Shown here piece after piece: positions 32,213 through 41,016 of a DNA stretch of 64,000 nt. The notes below the pieces were generated by a model. The model worked only from the letters and a program-made list of their open reading frames with translations. It was not told the DNA's origin and made no database searches. The DNA comes from CAJQQY01 sp964352225 (lineage in GTDB: Bacteria > Bacteroidota > Bacteroidia > Chitinophagales > Saprospiraceae). Both the position numbers and the translations under genes were made by a program. The stretch is from NCBI GenBank assembly GCA_964352225.1, contig CAYGRM010000003.1, forward strand, positions 1 through 64,000, written 5' to 3'. Position 1 is the first letter of the stretch. Every line of letters begins with the position of its first letter.

Positions 32213-32305
32213 TTTTTGCCGCTGACTTTTTATGACAATTATGACTTGCCGCAGAGATAAAAACAGCGAAAAGTCATAATTGTCATAAAAAGTCAGCGGC
32301 AAAAA
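32213..32305. repeat. Perfect 35-bp-arm hairpin (TTTTTGCCGCTGACT family)
   Basis: Left arm 32213-32247 and right arm 32271-32305 are perfect complements, around a 23-base loop beginning GCCGCAG. The first 15 bases, TTTTTGCCGCTGACT, also open the decayed palindrome at 3190. It lies 15 bp past the stop of the minus-strand cyclase gene and may act as its terminator. The perfect arms suggest a recent or selected insertion. Confidence 0.75.
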
Positions 32306-32319
32306 TAGACAGACAGTTT

Positions 32320-34650
32320 TTAAGTAACAGATTTTAAATATTGCTTAGGCGTCATCCCCGTTTCTTTTTTGAAAAAAGTATTGAAAGCTGTTTTGGAATT
32401 AAAACCACTTTCGTAGGCTAAACCTAATAAAGAAAGGTGAGCATTTTTGGGTTGTTGGGCTAATTCCTTGAAGGTTTCTACTCTAAAATAATTGATATAT
32501 TCTGAAAAGTTTTTGCCTATCTTTTCATTTAATAATTCTGATAAATAATTGGGGTGAAGATCAATCATTTCTGCCAACTGACGTAAGGTTAAATTTCCTT
32601 GCAGATATGGTTTTTCCTGAGTCATATATTTTTCTAAAATGGTGTAATACTTTTCAGACTCTCCTTTTTTCAAAGAAGATTTTTTGTATTTCTTTTTAGG
32701 CAAATTCGATTTCCTTGCTCCTCCAAACATTTTATCCATCAACTTTTGAAATTCAGGAATAGCTCGGAGTGGCTTAAGAAGTGGTTCGGTGTAAGTCAGT
32801 AATGCTAATGGTAATCTGTATCCAATTGCTTGTTCAATTAGTTGAATTGCCTCATCGTACTTACCCATCATGGTTTTGACTTGAATCAAAAACTTCATAG
32901 CACTTCCCATAGAATCAGATTGCAAAGCAGCTTCTAATTTTGCAATACCTTCTGCTGTTTTTGCAGTATTTTTCAAAGCAGCATAAGCCAAAGTTGTCCC
33001 ACCTAGCTTAGTTAAATCTCCTCCTTCATTTTCTGGAAGGTTTTGAAAAAATACTAATCCTTCCTCTGGTCGTCCTTGCAATATTGAAATTACTCCTAAG
33101 TAAATATGAGGAAAAGGTAAATCATTTTTTAGCTGAAGACTCTTTTTTAAGTAAGGAATAGCTTTTTCATATTTTTCCTGCAAGTAAAATAAAAATCCTT
33201 TGTAATGATGATTCATTGCTGCCAAAGGATCCACCTGAAGTGCTTTATCAATATAATTTTGAGCGGTATCTAACTTACCTTCAACAGTCAACAAATTTGA
33301 TATTGTCAGATAAATTTCATCAGAAGGACGCAATTCCAAAGCTTTACCTACATGATGATAGGCACTTTTCAAATCCCACTTTTGCCAACAAGCAATCCAC
33401 GCTAAGTTCAATTGAGATTCTGGCAAATTTGGATTCAAGTCCAAAGCTTTATCTAAGAATGGTTTTGCCTTGGTAAAGGATTCTGGTGCAGGCATCAATC
33501 CCATCGCTCCAAGAAAAGCATACCCTTGGTTAATCGCCAAATAAGGTAAAACAAAGTCGGGTTGCGCATCGATGACTTCTTGAAAAATGGAAATAGCTTT
33601 TTCAGTTCCATCCACATTCAATTTCATTAAATGGTACCTACCCTTTAAATACTTTTGATAAACTTCAATTGGAATTTGTAGGTCATCCACTAAATGTCCT
33701 TCTAGTTCAAAATGCCCAATATGTTCTCGCAGTCGATCAGCAATCAATAAACTAATCTCATCTTGCACCGCAAAAATATCATCAATCGATCGATCGAAAG
33801 TCTCTGACCAAAAATGAAAATCATCAGCCACATTAATTAGCTGTGCGGTAATGCGCATCATGTTTCCAGATAAGCGAATACTTCCTTCCAATATGGTCGC
33901 AACATTTAACTCATTTCCAATTTGAGTAATCGAAATATTTTTATTTTTAAAAAAGAATGAAGACGTTCGAGAAGTAACTTTTAACTCTTTAATTTTTGCT
34001 AAAGCATTGATAATTTCCTCTGTCATACCATCACTAAAGTATTCGTTTTCCTCGCTTGAACTCATGTTGATAAAAGGAAGTACAGCGATCGTTTTGGTTA
34101 TTTCTTTTTGTTTCCCTTTCAGTTCGGATCGCTTGGGAATTTTAATTCCATTATTGGTAACTGAAAAAACTTCCACCGGATTTTCAATATTTTTTAATCC
34201 AAAAACCCCAAGTGACTTTGTAGAAATTTGCTGATGATTCTTAAGTTCATCATTTAATGTTCCTGAAATTAAAATACCTCCAGCGACTCCCATACTTTCA
34301 ATTCGGGAAGCAAGGTTCACTCCGTCACCATAAATATCTGTTCCATCAAAAACAATATCTCCCATATGCAAACCTATTCGTAAAGGAACAGGTTCTCCTT
34401 TTTGTAAAGCTCTTTGAATAGCAATTGCGCATTCTACTGCTTCTACTCCACTTTGAAAAACGCTAAGGGTTCCATCTCCAAAGTATTGTAAAATTTCTCC
34501 GTGATATTCTTTATGGTATTGGTCGAATTCCTTCCTGTGATGTGCTCTAAGTTCTGCGGCTAGACTTTCATCCTTTTGCATCAAAGCGGTATATCCAACT
34601 ATGTCGGTAAACATGATTGCAGCGAGCCGGCGGGTCTTTTTCTTCTTCAT
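32320..34650 (-). CDS. Class III cyclase - TPR - AraC fusion protein
   Basis: 776 residues, no signal peptide. Residues about 8-180 form a class III adenylate/guanylate cyclase domain (MFTDIVGYTALMQ, YFGDGTLSVF, IYGDGVNLASRIE). About 190-310 is the TolB-N/FlgO-like segment (TIAVLPFINMSSSEENEYFS, EGSIRLSGNMMRITAQL). TPR-like helices follow to about 640. A C-terminal AraC HTH occupies the last ~100 residues (LAEMIDLHPNYLSELLNEKI, LLGLAYESGFNSKTAFNTFF). Cyclase-TolB-TPR proteins are common in Bacteroidota and proteobacteria; the AraC C-terminus makes a cytosolic DNA-binding cyclase. Monocistronic, no visible partner. Confidence 0.9.
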   Translation of the reverse strand: MKKKKTRRLAAIMFTDIVGYTALMQKDESLAAELRAHHRKEFDQYHKEYHGEILQYFGDGTLSVFQSGVEAVECAIAIQRALQKGEPVPLRIGLHMGDIVFDGTDIYGDGVNLASRIESMGVAGGILISGTLNDELKNHQQISTKSLGVFGLKNIENPVEVFSVTNNGIKIPKRSELKGKQKEITKTIAVLPFINMSSSEENEYFSDGMTEEIINALAKIKELKVTSRTSSFFFKNKNISITQIGNELNVATILEGSIRLSGNMMRITAQLINVADDFHFWSETFDRSIDDIFAVQDEISLLIADRLREHIGHFELEGHLVDDLQIPIEVYQKYLKGRYHLMKLNVDGTEKAISIFQEVIDAQPDFVLPYLAINQGYAFLGAMGLMPAPESFTKAKPFLDKALDLNPNLPESQLNLAWIACWQKWDLKSAYHHVGKALELRPSDEIYLTISNLLTVEGKLDTAQNYIDKALQVDPLAAMNHHYKGFLFYLQEKYEKAIPYLKKSLQLKNDLPFPHIYLGVISILQGRPEEGLVFFQNLPENEGGDLTKLGGTTLAYAALKNTAKTAEGIAKLEAALQSDSMGSAMKFLIQVKTMMGKYDEAIQLIEQAIGYRLPLALLTYTEPLLKPLRAIPEFQKLMDKMFGGARKSNLPKKKYKKSSLKKGESEKYYTILEKYMTQEKPYLQGNLTLRQLAEMIDLHPNYLSELLNEKIGKNFSEYINYFRVETFKELAQQPKNAHLSLLGLAYESGFNSKTAFNTFFKKETGMTPKQYLKSVT

Positions 34651-34738
34651 TAATATCTTAAATCTAATTGTTTAAACTAGAAGATTTTGTGTTGATTTGA
34701 TTAAGAATTTGTTAGGTCAAATTGAATGGTTTTAAAAA

Positions 34739-35737
34739 TCACTTTTTACTTTTTAAATATTTTGCAGGTAAAGGGTTTTCCTCCGTTTCTTGTGTCCAAT
34801 AAATATTAATGATCCACCATCTTTCGCCGTCATTCAATAATTGAATACTGTTGATTCCTCGCATAAAAGGTGCTGCATCTGATTCAGATCGAAAGGATTC
34901 GTAAGTGCTAAACACATGCGTGATATTACCGAAGGTTTCCGTTTTTCGATAAATCTCTTTTTCAAAAAAACCATTTTCGACCAACCATGTTCCAGAGGTC
35001 TGAATATAATCATCAGAAGTCATGTACCTGCTACTAATTTTATCAGTTCCCATTTTTCCTGATGGAATTAGTTTTGCATCCGGCTTGAATAAATATCGGA
35101 ATAAATCCCAGTCTCGTGCTTCTCCTTTTTCCCCAGAGATTACACCATATAAAGATTCAAGGGTGGAGTCGAGGGTTTTTACTTTTTCCAAATATTTTTT
35201 ATCCAATGCAATTGGATCTAATTTTTCTTTCTCTTTTTTGGAAGCAAGTTTTTCGAAATCTGCTGCAGTTACACTTTGCCCATTTACATCATCCGTATCC
35301 CAATCTTGGGCAATTTTCCAACGTCCATTTTCTTTTTTTAAAACCACATGAAAACGTCCATAACCTGATCGTTCATTTCCATCTTTTCCAATAGTAGAAG
35401 ATTTATAATAACCTACTTCATATGCCAAATTATTTTGGTGAATTCGATGTTCAAATTGAAAATCAATTGATCGTTTTGGTGGATTTTTTTCAGAAAAAGA
35501 CTGTGTAATATTTTCTCTAAAAGTTTGTCCATATTTAATTCCCCAGGGGGTTACTCTTAAAACATCTGAAGTATGAATATTAATATATTTCTCAGCTTCA
35601 TAACTTGACCAAGCCTCTTGAAATACTTTCCAAACTTGTTCATCGATTTGTTGAGAGGTTTCATTGTCCATTTCACTTTGTGCAAAAATGCCAACAGAAC
35701 TTAAACCTAAAAAAAGAAAAAGAAATATTTTTTTCAT
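34739..35737 (-). CDS. Secreted protein with tandem SnoaL/DUF4440-like domains
   Basis: 332 residues with a signal peptide (IFLFLFLGLSSVGIFAQ). The first half (VWKVFQEAWSSYEAEKYINI ... RFHVVLKKENGRWKIAQDWD) is an NTF2-like/DUF4440 domain. The second half (ESLYGVISGEKGEARDWDLF ... NGERWWIINIYWTQE) has the same strand-helix rhythm, so it is probably a second NTF2-like domain. NTF2-like domains bind small ligands or catalyse cyclisation; function unknown. Possibly in one unit with 35991 on the same strand, though a large inverted repeat lies between them. Confidence 0.78.
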   Translation of the reverse strand: MKKIFLFLFLGLSSVGIFAQSEMDNETSQQIDEQVWKVFQEAWSSYEAEKYINIHTSDVLRVTPWGIKYGQTFRENITQSFSEKNPPKRSIDFQFEHRIHQNNLAYEVGYYKSSTIGKDGNERSGYGRFHVVLKKENGRWKIAQDWDTDDVNGQSVTAADFEKLASKKEKEKLDPIALDKKYLEKVKTLDSTLESLYGVISGEKGEARDWDLFRYLFKPDAKLIPSGKMGTDKISSRYMTSDDYIQTSGTWLVENGFFEKEIYRKTETFGNITHVFSTYESFRSESDAAPFMRGINSIQLLNDGERWWIINIYWTQETEENPLPAKYLKSKK

Positions 35738-35758
35738 GGCAGCTTAGTTTTTAATGGA

Positions 35759-35900
35759 TTCTAGATGATCTCATTTGGTTATTAAGTTATTGGTTAATGA
35801 GTTAATAATCGCACAATTTTTAGAAGTCCCATTTTTGGAAATAACCAATAACCATTAACTCAATAACTATTAATAAATGACCAAATGAATTCATTTAGAA
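35759..35900. repeat. Imperfect inverted repeat with TTCTA...TAGAA ends
   Basis: Left TTCTAGATGATCTCATTTGG pairs with right CCAAATGAATTCATTTAGAA, and inner TTATTGGTTAATGAGTTA pairs with TAACTCAATAAC-type sequence. Arms of about 55-60 bp. Its outer TTCTA/TAGAA ends are those of the element inside the panE-like gene, but the interior is different. Located between the minus-strand 34739 and 35991 genes. Confidence 0.55.
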
Positions 35901-35922
35901 CCTTTTAATGATCAATAGTATA

Positions 35923-35971
35923 AATAAAGATAGTGCTAAAATATACATAATATTTTAGCACTATCTTTATT
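35923..35971 (-). terminator. Strong hairpin terminator
   Basis: AATAAAGATAGTGCTAAAATAT and its perfect 22-bp complement, loop ACATA. It follows the stop of the minus-strand SnoaL-like gene (35991) by about 20 bp. Confidence 0.7.
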
Positions 35972-35990
35972 GGAAATAAAATTTTCGCTT

Positions 35991-36506
35991 TTATTTGCCT
36001 GAGGCAACTTTTTCAGTCAATTGATTAAGAAGTCCTGCCAAATCAATTTCTTGCCACGTAACTTTAATTTTTCCATTTTCCATTTCAAAAAAAATCATAG
36101 CAGAAGTATTGATTGTTGTTTCAGTAGCTTCTATTCCAAAAATTTCACCTTGATGAGTTCCAGTTGTTTCTATTCTAACGGCAACCAATTTTTCATAAGC
36201 AACGATATGAGTAACTTTAAACTTAATATCAGGAAAAGCGGTAAAATAACTTCTAACCATGAACTCCATTCCTTCATGTCCATCAAATTGATCAGGTCTA
36301 ATTGGACTTCCATCAGTCCAATCTTCAGCAAAAATTATAGGAATTAACTTTTTGTACTCTTGATTATTCCATCCTCTTTCGTACCATTTCAGGACGACTT
36401 GCTTATTCTGCTCAGCAAGTGTTAAGGTGTCAATATCGATTTGAGCATGAGTGCAAAAATTAAAAAAACAGGCGAGTATGATTAAGGGTATTGTAATTGA
36501 TTTCAT
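35991..36506 (-). CDS. SnoaL-like ester cyclase family protein, secreted
   Basis: 171 residues with a signal peptide (PLIILACFFNFCTHAQ). The body matches SnoaL-like ester cyclases: NKQVVLKWYERGWNNQEYKK, FDGHEGMEFMVRSYFTAFPD, IKFKVTHIVAYEKLVAVRIE, TGTHQGEIFGIEATE. This small alpha+beta cone fold acts as a polyketide cyclase or isomerase, but most homologues have unknown substrates. Exported to the periplasm or surface. It resembles the domains of the 34739 protein and may share origin with it. The 285-bp region between it and the 36792 gene shows only a weak inverted repeat (36575-36655). Confidence 0.82.
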   Translation of the reverse strand: MKSITIPLIILACFFNFCTHAQIDIDTLTLAEQNKQVVLKWYERGWNNQEYKKLIPIIFAEDWTDGSPIRPDQFDGHEGMEFMVRSYFTAFPDIKFKVTHIVAYEKLVAVRIETTGTHQGEIFGIEATETTINTSAMIFFEMENGKIKVTWQEIDLAGLLNQLTEKVASGK

Positions 36507-36791
36507 AATCGTTTTTTTTTATTAAAAAAAGGTATGATAGAAAATCTTTTTTAAGATAGTGAAAATAAGAACTATTTGTATGTAGGATTTAAAAAAAATC
36601 ATCAATTAAAACACATTTTATTATTTCCTGTAATCCTTAAATCCCTACACAAAATTAATCCTAGAGAAAAATGAGCATTAAGTTTTTTACTTAGGAAGGA
36701 TAAAAAAGCATATCTTTTGATCGAAAAAAAGAGGTTTAAAAAATGACTTTTTTTTAAGTTAATTTAATTCAAAAAAGCAGAAAAATTTATC

Positions 36792-37274
36792 ATGATTAGA
36801 ATAGGACTACTCATTTTGACAGTTTTAATTTTTACAAACTGCGGCAACAACTCTCCAAAAAAAAACGAAAACACAAATTCTAAAAAACAAGAAATTAGCA
36901 GCTCTTCCATTTTAGGAAAATGGAAAATAACTGATGGTAATCCCATTTTGGAAGGTACTTTTATTAGTGAATATTTTGAGAATGGTGCATTTCAACAAAA
37001 TGGAGTGATCACATCTTTTCAACCGAGTTACACTTGTCAGGCTTCCTCTCATGGAACCTATTCTATCTCCGATGATATTTTATCTTATGCTTATTTAGCA
37101 GAAAAAATGTTTGATTGTCAACCAGAAGAATACCAACTCATGGTGAACTCATACATGGGAAATAAAGAATTAGAAATAAGTCAAAATAAAATTATTCTTC
37201 TCAATGAAACCACTATGGTTCAAGAAAATCTAACCACCAAAAAGCGATTTAATTTTACTCGAATTGTGGAATAG
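36792..37274 (+). CDS. Small lipoprotein, lipocalin-like
   Basis: 160 residues; lipobox IFTNC (Cys17). After a charged linker (SPKKNENTNSKKQEI) the mature domain starts SILGKWKITDGNPILEG, followed by strands and ends KRFNFTRIVE, the overall form of lipocalin_4-like or META-like small beta-barrel lipoproteins. Three cysteines (CQASSHG, FDCQPEE). Role unknown. It lies 113 bp upstream of the ABC permease gene on the same strand and could be in the same operon. Confidence 0.7.
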   Translation: MIRIGLLILTVLIFTNCGNNSPKKNENTNSKKQEISSSSILGKWKITDGNPILEGTFISEYFENGAFQQNGVITSFQPSYTCQASSHGTYSISDDILSYAYLAEKMFDCQPEEYQLMVNSYMGNKELEISQNKIILLNETTMVQENLTTKKRFNFTRIVE

Positions 37275-37387
37275 AAATATTAAAAAAAATAGAACACATG
37301 ATGCACACGCCTCAAGCAACTTAAGCTTTTAATTAATTGTCATTTAATTATCTACTTCTTTATTTTTCAATTTCACCACACAAAACC

Positions 37388-39841
37388 ATGATGTTACAAA
37401 ACAAACTAAAACTAGCCTTCCGTAATCTCAAAAAAAATAAATCATTTTCCTTAATTAATATCCTTGGATTGTCTTTGGGAATGGCTTGTTGTTTTTTAGT
37501 TATTTTATATGGTTGGCATGAATTCAACTATGATACTTTCCAAGAAGATGGGGATCAAATTTATCGAATAGAATACTCGACCACGCGAGGGGGTAGCCTC
37601 AATACGATGGCACGAACGCCTTCTCCTGTTGCACCAGTTTTAAAAAATTATTTTCCAGAAATCTCAGAAGTTAGTCGTTTTTACCCAAGGGAATTAAGTG
37701 TGGAGTTGCCGGAGTCCCATCGTCAGTTTGAAGTAAAAGAGGTGTTCTTTGTGGATTCTTCTGCCCTTAAGGTTTTCCATTTTGACTTCATCCATGGTGA
37801 CGCCACCAAAGCATTACATCAACCCGAGGCAGTTTTGATCAATGAAACTATGGCTAATTTACTTTTTGGAAAAACCAATGTAATTGGAGAATCTTTGAAA
37901 TTAGCAGGTGAAAATGGATTTCGTATTTCAGGAGTAGTCAGGGACTGGCCGGATAACTCGCATTTGAATTTCAATATATTGTTGCCCTACGAAACGATGA
38001 TTAAAGTTGAACCTGAACATGCGAGAGAAGGGCTAAAATATTTTATGGAAAATAACTGGTCTGCCACTCACGCCTACACCTACGTCAAGTTGAATCCCAA
38101 CCAAGATCCTGAAAAAGTAGACGCTCGTTTCAAAAATTTTATCCAAGAAAAAATGCCTGAGCAAGTCCGAGATATCATGACTTTTAATCTGATACCAATT
38201 AAAGACATTCACCTATATGCTGAAAGTTCTGGAGCCAAACCTTCTGGTAATTTGAACTATCTCTATCTTTTTCTTTTGGTTGGTGGGCTAACTTTACTAA
38301 TTGCTTGTATTAATTTCATTAATCTTTCGACAGCAAGCTCGATGACCAGAGCGAAAGAAATCGGGGTTCGAAAAGTCCTTGGGGCACCACGTGCTTCATT
38401 GATTTCTCAATTTCTAGCAGAATCTATTTTGTTGAGTTTTTTCTCTTTTATCATCTCCATCGGAATTACGTTATTAAGTTTACCCTCCTTGAATAATTTA
38501 GCAGGAATCAAAATCCCTTATTCGGCTATCCTCAATCCGATGATCTTAAGTTTATTCTTTGGTATTTTTTTATTGACTGGATTTTTAGCTGGACTATATC
38601 CTGCCTTTTTTGTTACTCGATTCAAGCCTGTAACGGTGATGAAAGGTGCATTGGGAGGAAATAAAAAAGTAGGAAGCGAATGGCTTAGAAGAGGATTGAT
38701 CACGATGCAATTTTTAGCTGCCATAATATTTATGGCAGGTGCTATAACATTATATTTACAAATCCAATTTCTAAGTAATCAACCGCTAGGATTTAATCAA
38801 GACTTAGTGCTTAGTCTTCCTTTGGATAGTGGAAATAATCTCAATGCAATTCTACGTCCAGGCGATGCGACGCTTCGTCAACGCATGAATACGCTTGATA
38901 AAAATTTATTGACCAATCCGAATATCAAAGCAGTTACGCAATGTTCTCGACTCCCTGGTTTGAGTGCAATTAGTCGAAATGTATCCACGGATAATATTCC
39001 TCCTTCTGAGAATTTAATTTCAAAAACGCTTTCGGTAGATTATGATTTTAGTGAAACTTTTGAACTGGAATTAATGGCAGGTCGCGACTTCGATGCTTCC
39101 TTTGGAACAGATCACACCAGCGCATTTCTCATCAATGAAAAAGCGGTAAAACTATTAAATTGGAAAAATCCAGAAAATGCTTTAGGGCAAAAAATGTCGA
39201 TGGATGGTAAAGATGGTTTAGTAGATGGAGTCGTCAAAGATTTTCATTTTGAAAGTCTTCACCACGAAATCATTCCTCTAATCATGGAAGTTTCCCCAGG
39301 AGGATTCGGCTACTTTGCTGTACGTATTGAAAATTCGAATATTCAAGAAACACTTTCTTTTATCGAAGACAAGTGGAAAGATGCATTTCCTGAAAAAGGA
39401 TTTGAATATACTTTTTTGGATGAAACTTTAAATAAAACTTACTTGGCAGAAAAGCGACTTTCTACCATGATTGGTTACTTTGCTTTTATCGCTATTTTTA
39501 TTGCTTGCTTTGGACTATTTGGTATGGCTGCCTTGCTGACCCAACAACGATTTAAAGAAATAGGTATTCGAAAAGTCCTAGGTGCATCGGTTACTCAAAT
39601 CTTACAATTGATTTCCAAAGACTTTATTCAACTGATTGGATTTGCGATGATTTTAGCTGCACCAATGACTTGGTATTTATTGAAAGATTGGTTGAATGGG
39701 TTTGCTTATGGAATTGATTTTCCTTGGTGGACGACCATGGTAAGTGGTTTGGCGGTGATGGTCATTGCTTTTATAACAATAAGTTTACAATCTGTCAAAG
39801 CAGCGATTTCTAATCCGGTGGATGCGATTCGGGATGAGTGA
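37388..39841 (+). CDS. MacB/FtsX-type ABC transporter permease
   Basis: 817 residues from the likely start at 37388 (MMLQNKLKLAFRNLKKNKSF, the usual opening of this family); the ORF start at 37337 adds an unrelated N-tail. Four TM helices: one near the N-terminus (INILGLSLGMACCFLVIL), then a large periplasmic MacB_PCD domain, helices near 300-400 (LFLLVGGLTLLIACINFINL, with AKEIGVRKVLGA), and a second half with a repeat of the same layout (FKEIGIRKVLGASVTQILQL). This double-length FtsX permease is common in Bacteroidota. No ATPase gene is adjacent, so it is an orphan or works with one encoded elsewhere. Function: export or mechanotransmission of a lipid/peptide substrate. Confidence 0.9.
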   Translation: MMLQNKLKLAFRNLKKNKSFSLINILGLSLGMACCFLVILYGWHEFNYDTFQEDGDQIYRIEYSTTRGGSLNTMARTPSPVAPVLKNYFPEISEVSRFYPRELSVELPESHRQFEVKEVFFVDSSALKVFHFDFIHGDATKALHQPEAVLINETMANLLFGKTNVIGESLKLAGENGFRISGVVRDWPDNSHLNFNILLPYETMIKVEPEHAREGLKYFMENNWSATHAYTYVKLNPNQDPEKVDARFKNFIQEKMPEQVRDIMTFNLIPIKDIHLYAESSGAKPSGNLNYLYLFLLVGGLTLLIACINFINLSTASSMTRAKEIGVRKVLGAPRASLISQFLAESILLSFFSFIISIGITLLSLPSLNNLAGIKIPYSAILNPMILSLFFGIFLLTGFLAGLYPAFFVTRFKPVTVMKGALGGNKKVGSEWLRRGLITMQFLAAIIFMAGAITLYLQIQFLSNQPLGFNQDLVLSLPLDSGNNLNAILRPGDATLRQRMNTLDKNLLTNPNIKAVTQCSRLPGLSAISRNVSTDNIPPSENLISKTLSVDYDFSETFELELMAGRDFDASFGTDHTSAFLINEKAVKLLNWKNPENALGQKMSMDGKDGLVDGVVKDFHFESLHHEIIPLIMEVSPGGFGYFAVRIENSNIQETLSFIEDKWKDAFPEKGFEYTFLDETLNKTYLAEKRLSTMIGYFAFIAIFIACFGLFGMAALLTQQRFKEIGIRKVLGASVTQILQLISKDFIQLIGFAMILAAPMTWYLLKDWLNGFAYGIDFPWWTTMVSGLAVMVIAFITISLQSVKAAISNPVDAIRDE

Positions 39842-39859
39842 TTTTTGGAAGATCAAATA

Positions 39860-39960
39860 CTTCTAACATTCAACAAAGAATATCCAATGTCCAATTTTTT
39901 CCATAATGGTTTCATAAAAGTGTTGGACGTTGGATGTTCTTTGTTGGGTACTCAATGAAG
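39860..39960. repeat. Imperfect inverted repeat after the permease gene
   Basis: Left CTTCTAACATTCAACAAAG / AATATCCAATGTCCAA pairs with right TTGGACGTTGGATGTTCTTTG...GAAG; arms of about 35 bp. CAACGTCCAA/TTGGATGTT-type motifs recur elsewhere in the window (5083, 40933). Located between convergent genes 37388 and 39981; possible terminator as well. Confidence 0.55.
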
Positions 39961-39980
39961 TTGTTTTAAAATAACTTCAA

Positions 39981-40589
39981 TTAAAAAACGCCCAACACTT
40001 GCAATTCTCTTCGCAATCCTTCTCCTGATTTAAAGTGAATCCCTTGCATACCATACGCTTCACACCCTTTAATATTTTTCAAAGAGTCATCAATAAAAAC
40101 TGCAGTCGCAGGATTGATCTGATATCTTTTACACATCAAATCGTAAATCTCAGGCTGAGGTTTAATCATTTTTTCATCCCCTGAGACTAAGATTCCTTCG
40201 AACCATTGCAAAAAATCAAAGTCTCGCAAGGCAATTGGAAAGGTCTCTGCACTCCAATTAGTCAAGGCTAAAACTCGGTGCGTATTTGCTTCAATCAATT
40301 CTTCTAATATTTCAACCGTTGGCAAAATCGCTCCTCCCAACATCTCTTCCCATCGTCCGTAAAATGCTTCAATCTGAGAAGTATATTTTGGAAATTGATC
40401 TACCAAGATTTGAGTAGCTTCTGCAAGTGGTCGTCCAGCGTCTTGTTGTACATTCCAGTCAGGTGTGCAAATATTATTGAGAAAATATTCCATCTCCTCT
40501 TCATCATCAAATATTTTCTGAAATAAGCGTCGAGGTTCCCAATCAATTAAAACTCCTCCGAGGTCAAAAATTACCGTTTCGATTTGCAT
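39981..40589 (-). CDS. HAD-superfamily hydrolase
   Basis: 202 residues of the haloacid dehalogenase family, subfamily IA: motif I FDLGGVLIDWEP (nucleophile Asp9 and Asp15 spacing), LALTNWSAETFP (motif II), and GDEKMIKPQPEIYDLMCKRY with FIDDSLKNIKG (motifs III-IV). The Leu-rich cap lies between them. The substrate of such phosphatases is not predictable. Monocistronic. A 427-bp stretch to the next gene's ATG holds the TGCCTACCGGCAGGCA palindrome and CGTCAAACG repeats but no gene I can support. Confidence 0.9.
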   Translation of the reverse strand: MQIETVIFDLGGVLIDWEPRRLFQKIFDDEEEMEYFLNNICTPDWNVQQDAGRPLAEATQILVDQFPKYTSQIEAFYGRWEEMLGGAILPTVEILEELIEANTHRVLALTNWSAETFPIALRDFDFLQWFEGILVSGDEKMIKPQPEIYDLMCKRYQINPATAVFIDDSLKNIKGCEAYGMQGIHFKSGEGLRRELQVLGVF

Positions 40590-40960
40590 ATTTTTTTATT
40601 TGTAGTAAGACTTTTAATAATCACTTTAAATAAAATGTGAAATTTCAGGAAAAGTTTAAACGACTTAGGAAAGCCGTTTTACGAGGAAACAAAGTTAAAA
40701 GGATGATGGAAAATGAGCAATTACTAGTCAATTTATTTCTAAACATTATGATTAAATATATTCCAAAGAATGCTTTAATTTTTAGGCAAATCGGCCATAA
40801 TTAGCGAAATTTGTTAACAACCAATAGCGTTTTTTCCAAAAACCTGTTGCAATTAAGATTTCTCATCCTGTTCCAATTTTTCCAAAAAAATAACTGTAAC
40901 TAACTAGTTAGCATTCATTTCAATTCAAATTGAGACACGTCAAACGTATATCGTTCAACT

Positions 40961-40976
40961 TGCCTACCGGCAGGCA
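40961..40976. repeat. Intergenic palindrome TGCCTACCGGCAGGCA
   Basis: One-mismatch palindrome, flanked by CGTCAAAC motifs at both sides (40938 and 40979). When read in the long frame starting at 40930 it encodes LPTGRQA, a peptide I have seen in many Bacteroidota ORF predictions, so it is a repeat and not part of the protein. Confidence 0.6.
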
Positions 40977-41016
40977 GGCGTCAAACAATTCAAAGCAACT
41001 TATTAATACATTCAAT

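Noticed and set aside
40930..41016. LPTGRQ read as a sortase-like motif or protein N-terminus
   Set aside because: The peptide comes from a palindromic DNA repeat before the true signal-peptide start.
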